A stretch of DNA of 64,000 nucleotides from Ruminococcus flavefaciens (GTDB lineage Bacteria > Bacillota > Clostridia > Oscillospirales > Ruminococcaceae). A program made the translations under genes and the position numbers. Shown here in pieces: positions 63,512 to 64,000 of the stretch; the first letter of the stretch is position 1; every line of letters begins with the position of its first letter. The stretch lies in assembly GCF_900108555.1 (NCBI RefSeq), contig NZ_FNWV01000005.1, forward strand, positions 1 through 64,000. The letters are read 5' to 3'. The notes under the pieces are model-generated. The model was not told the origin of the DNA. It saw only the letters and a program-made list of their open reading frames with translations, and ran no database searches.

Positions 63512-64000
63512 TTGAATACTCAATTGCTTCTTTTAGATTTAAAGTTCCTTTATATATTGACTTTCCGCATATTGTACCGTAAAGTCCCATTTCCTTGCAG
63601 GCGATGATGTCGTCCATAGTATGTACTCCGCCGCTTGCTACGATATTGGCTCTGCCCTCTGTAGCGTCAGCAAGCTTTTTGAGCTGCTCGCGGTTTACGC
63701 CTGAGAGTGTGCCGTCTTTGGAAATATCAGTGAAAATAAAGTACTTCACGCCTGATTCTATCATCTTATTCGCAAGGTCGATATAGTGAACATCAGAGCT
63801 TTCCAGCCAGCCCTCTGTAGCTACCATTTCGTTCATTGCATCTATCCCTACAACTATCTTTTCACTGCCAAATTTCTCAACAGCTTCACAGACAAGCTTG
63901 GGATCTTTCAGTGCGACCGAACCGAGTATTACCCTTGTGATACCCATATCAAGGTATTCCTTGATCGTCTGTATACTTCTTATACCGCCGCCAAGCTCTA
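63504..64000 (-). CDS. hisA: Phosphoribosylformimino-ribotide isomerase (partial)
   Basis: The frame is open to the right edge; the N-terminal part with the first catalytic Asp is outside the window. Visible are ELGGGIRSIQTIKEYL, RVILGSVALKDP, IVVGIDAMN, the catalytic second Asp in FTDISKDGTLSGVN, and VASGGVHTMDDI. It catalyses step 4 of histidine synthesis, just before HisF/HisH. It is the first his gene in view; upstream genes (probably hisH and others) lie outside. Confidence 0.93.
   Translation of the reverse strand, partial: ELGGGIRSIQTIKEYLDMGITRVILGSVALKDPKLVCEAVEKFGSEKIVVGIDAMNEMVATEGWLESSDVHYIDLANKMIESGVKYFIFTDISKDGTLSGVNREQLKKLADATEGRANIVASGGVHTMDDIIACKEMGLYGTICGKSIYKGTLNLKEAIEYSNE

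Overview
The window looks like a chromosome segment of a Ruminococcus-type rumen or gut Firmicute (Oscillospirales). Reasons: two secreted proteins end in type I dockerins (about 5.7-7.4 kb and 8.3-11.1 kb), as in cellulosomal ruminococci; a clear Spo0A response regulator and a SpoVB-like flippase place it among sporulating Firmicutes; GatD/MurT are Gram-positive cell-wall enzymes; most genes have AGGAGG-type ribosome sites and AT-rich leaders. Species is not decided from the sequence.

Left part (1-14.6 kb) is accessory DNA rich in broken genes. It holds an amidoligase / class II glutamine amidotransferase operon whose first gene has lost its 5' end and is joined back to back to the 3' end of a SRAP (YedK/HMCES) gene; an IS3-type element with a stop in orfB; a polymorphic-toxin tail (YwqJ-like deaminase) with its SUKH-3-like immunity gene and a second decayed deaminase tail; two copies of a small helix-hairpin-helix gene with the same promoter and terminator, one broken; two dockerin proteins; a large LacI-like/AraC hybrid regulator; and remnants of a Y-family polymerase and a zinc-ribbon protein.

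Middle part (14.6-40.2 kb) is mostly core: tRNA-Ser and tRNA-Leu, spo0A, a two-component system with an ABC transporter, a heterodimeric ABC exporter, an orphan C-terminal third of a BREX PglX methylase, a tightly overlapping AraC-glycosyltransferase-sfsA-dgt-K+ channel operon, a MATE pump, an ECF sigma/anti-sigma pair, a His-rich metal P-type ATPase behind an ArsR-like operator, and a second sigma/anti-sigma pair in which the sigma gene is broken.

A decayed integrative element (40.2-42.96 kb: serine recombinase with a stop and an internal loss, TnpW, HU, an unknown gene with a stop, DUF3789) interrupts older sequence. The right part (43-64 kb) returns to core genes on the minus strand: two G3E GTPases with His-rich or OB-like parts, an EF-G paralogue, SpoVB-like flippase, an XRE regulator, GatD/MurT, a giant transglutaminase/DUF4011/SF1 helicase/nuclease protein, a lipoprotein, a left-handed beta-helix protein, an SGNH hydrolase (plus strand), and a histidine operon (hisA, hisF, hisI, hisE) that also carries a DUF1648-like membrane protein and a cytidine-deaminase-like gene.
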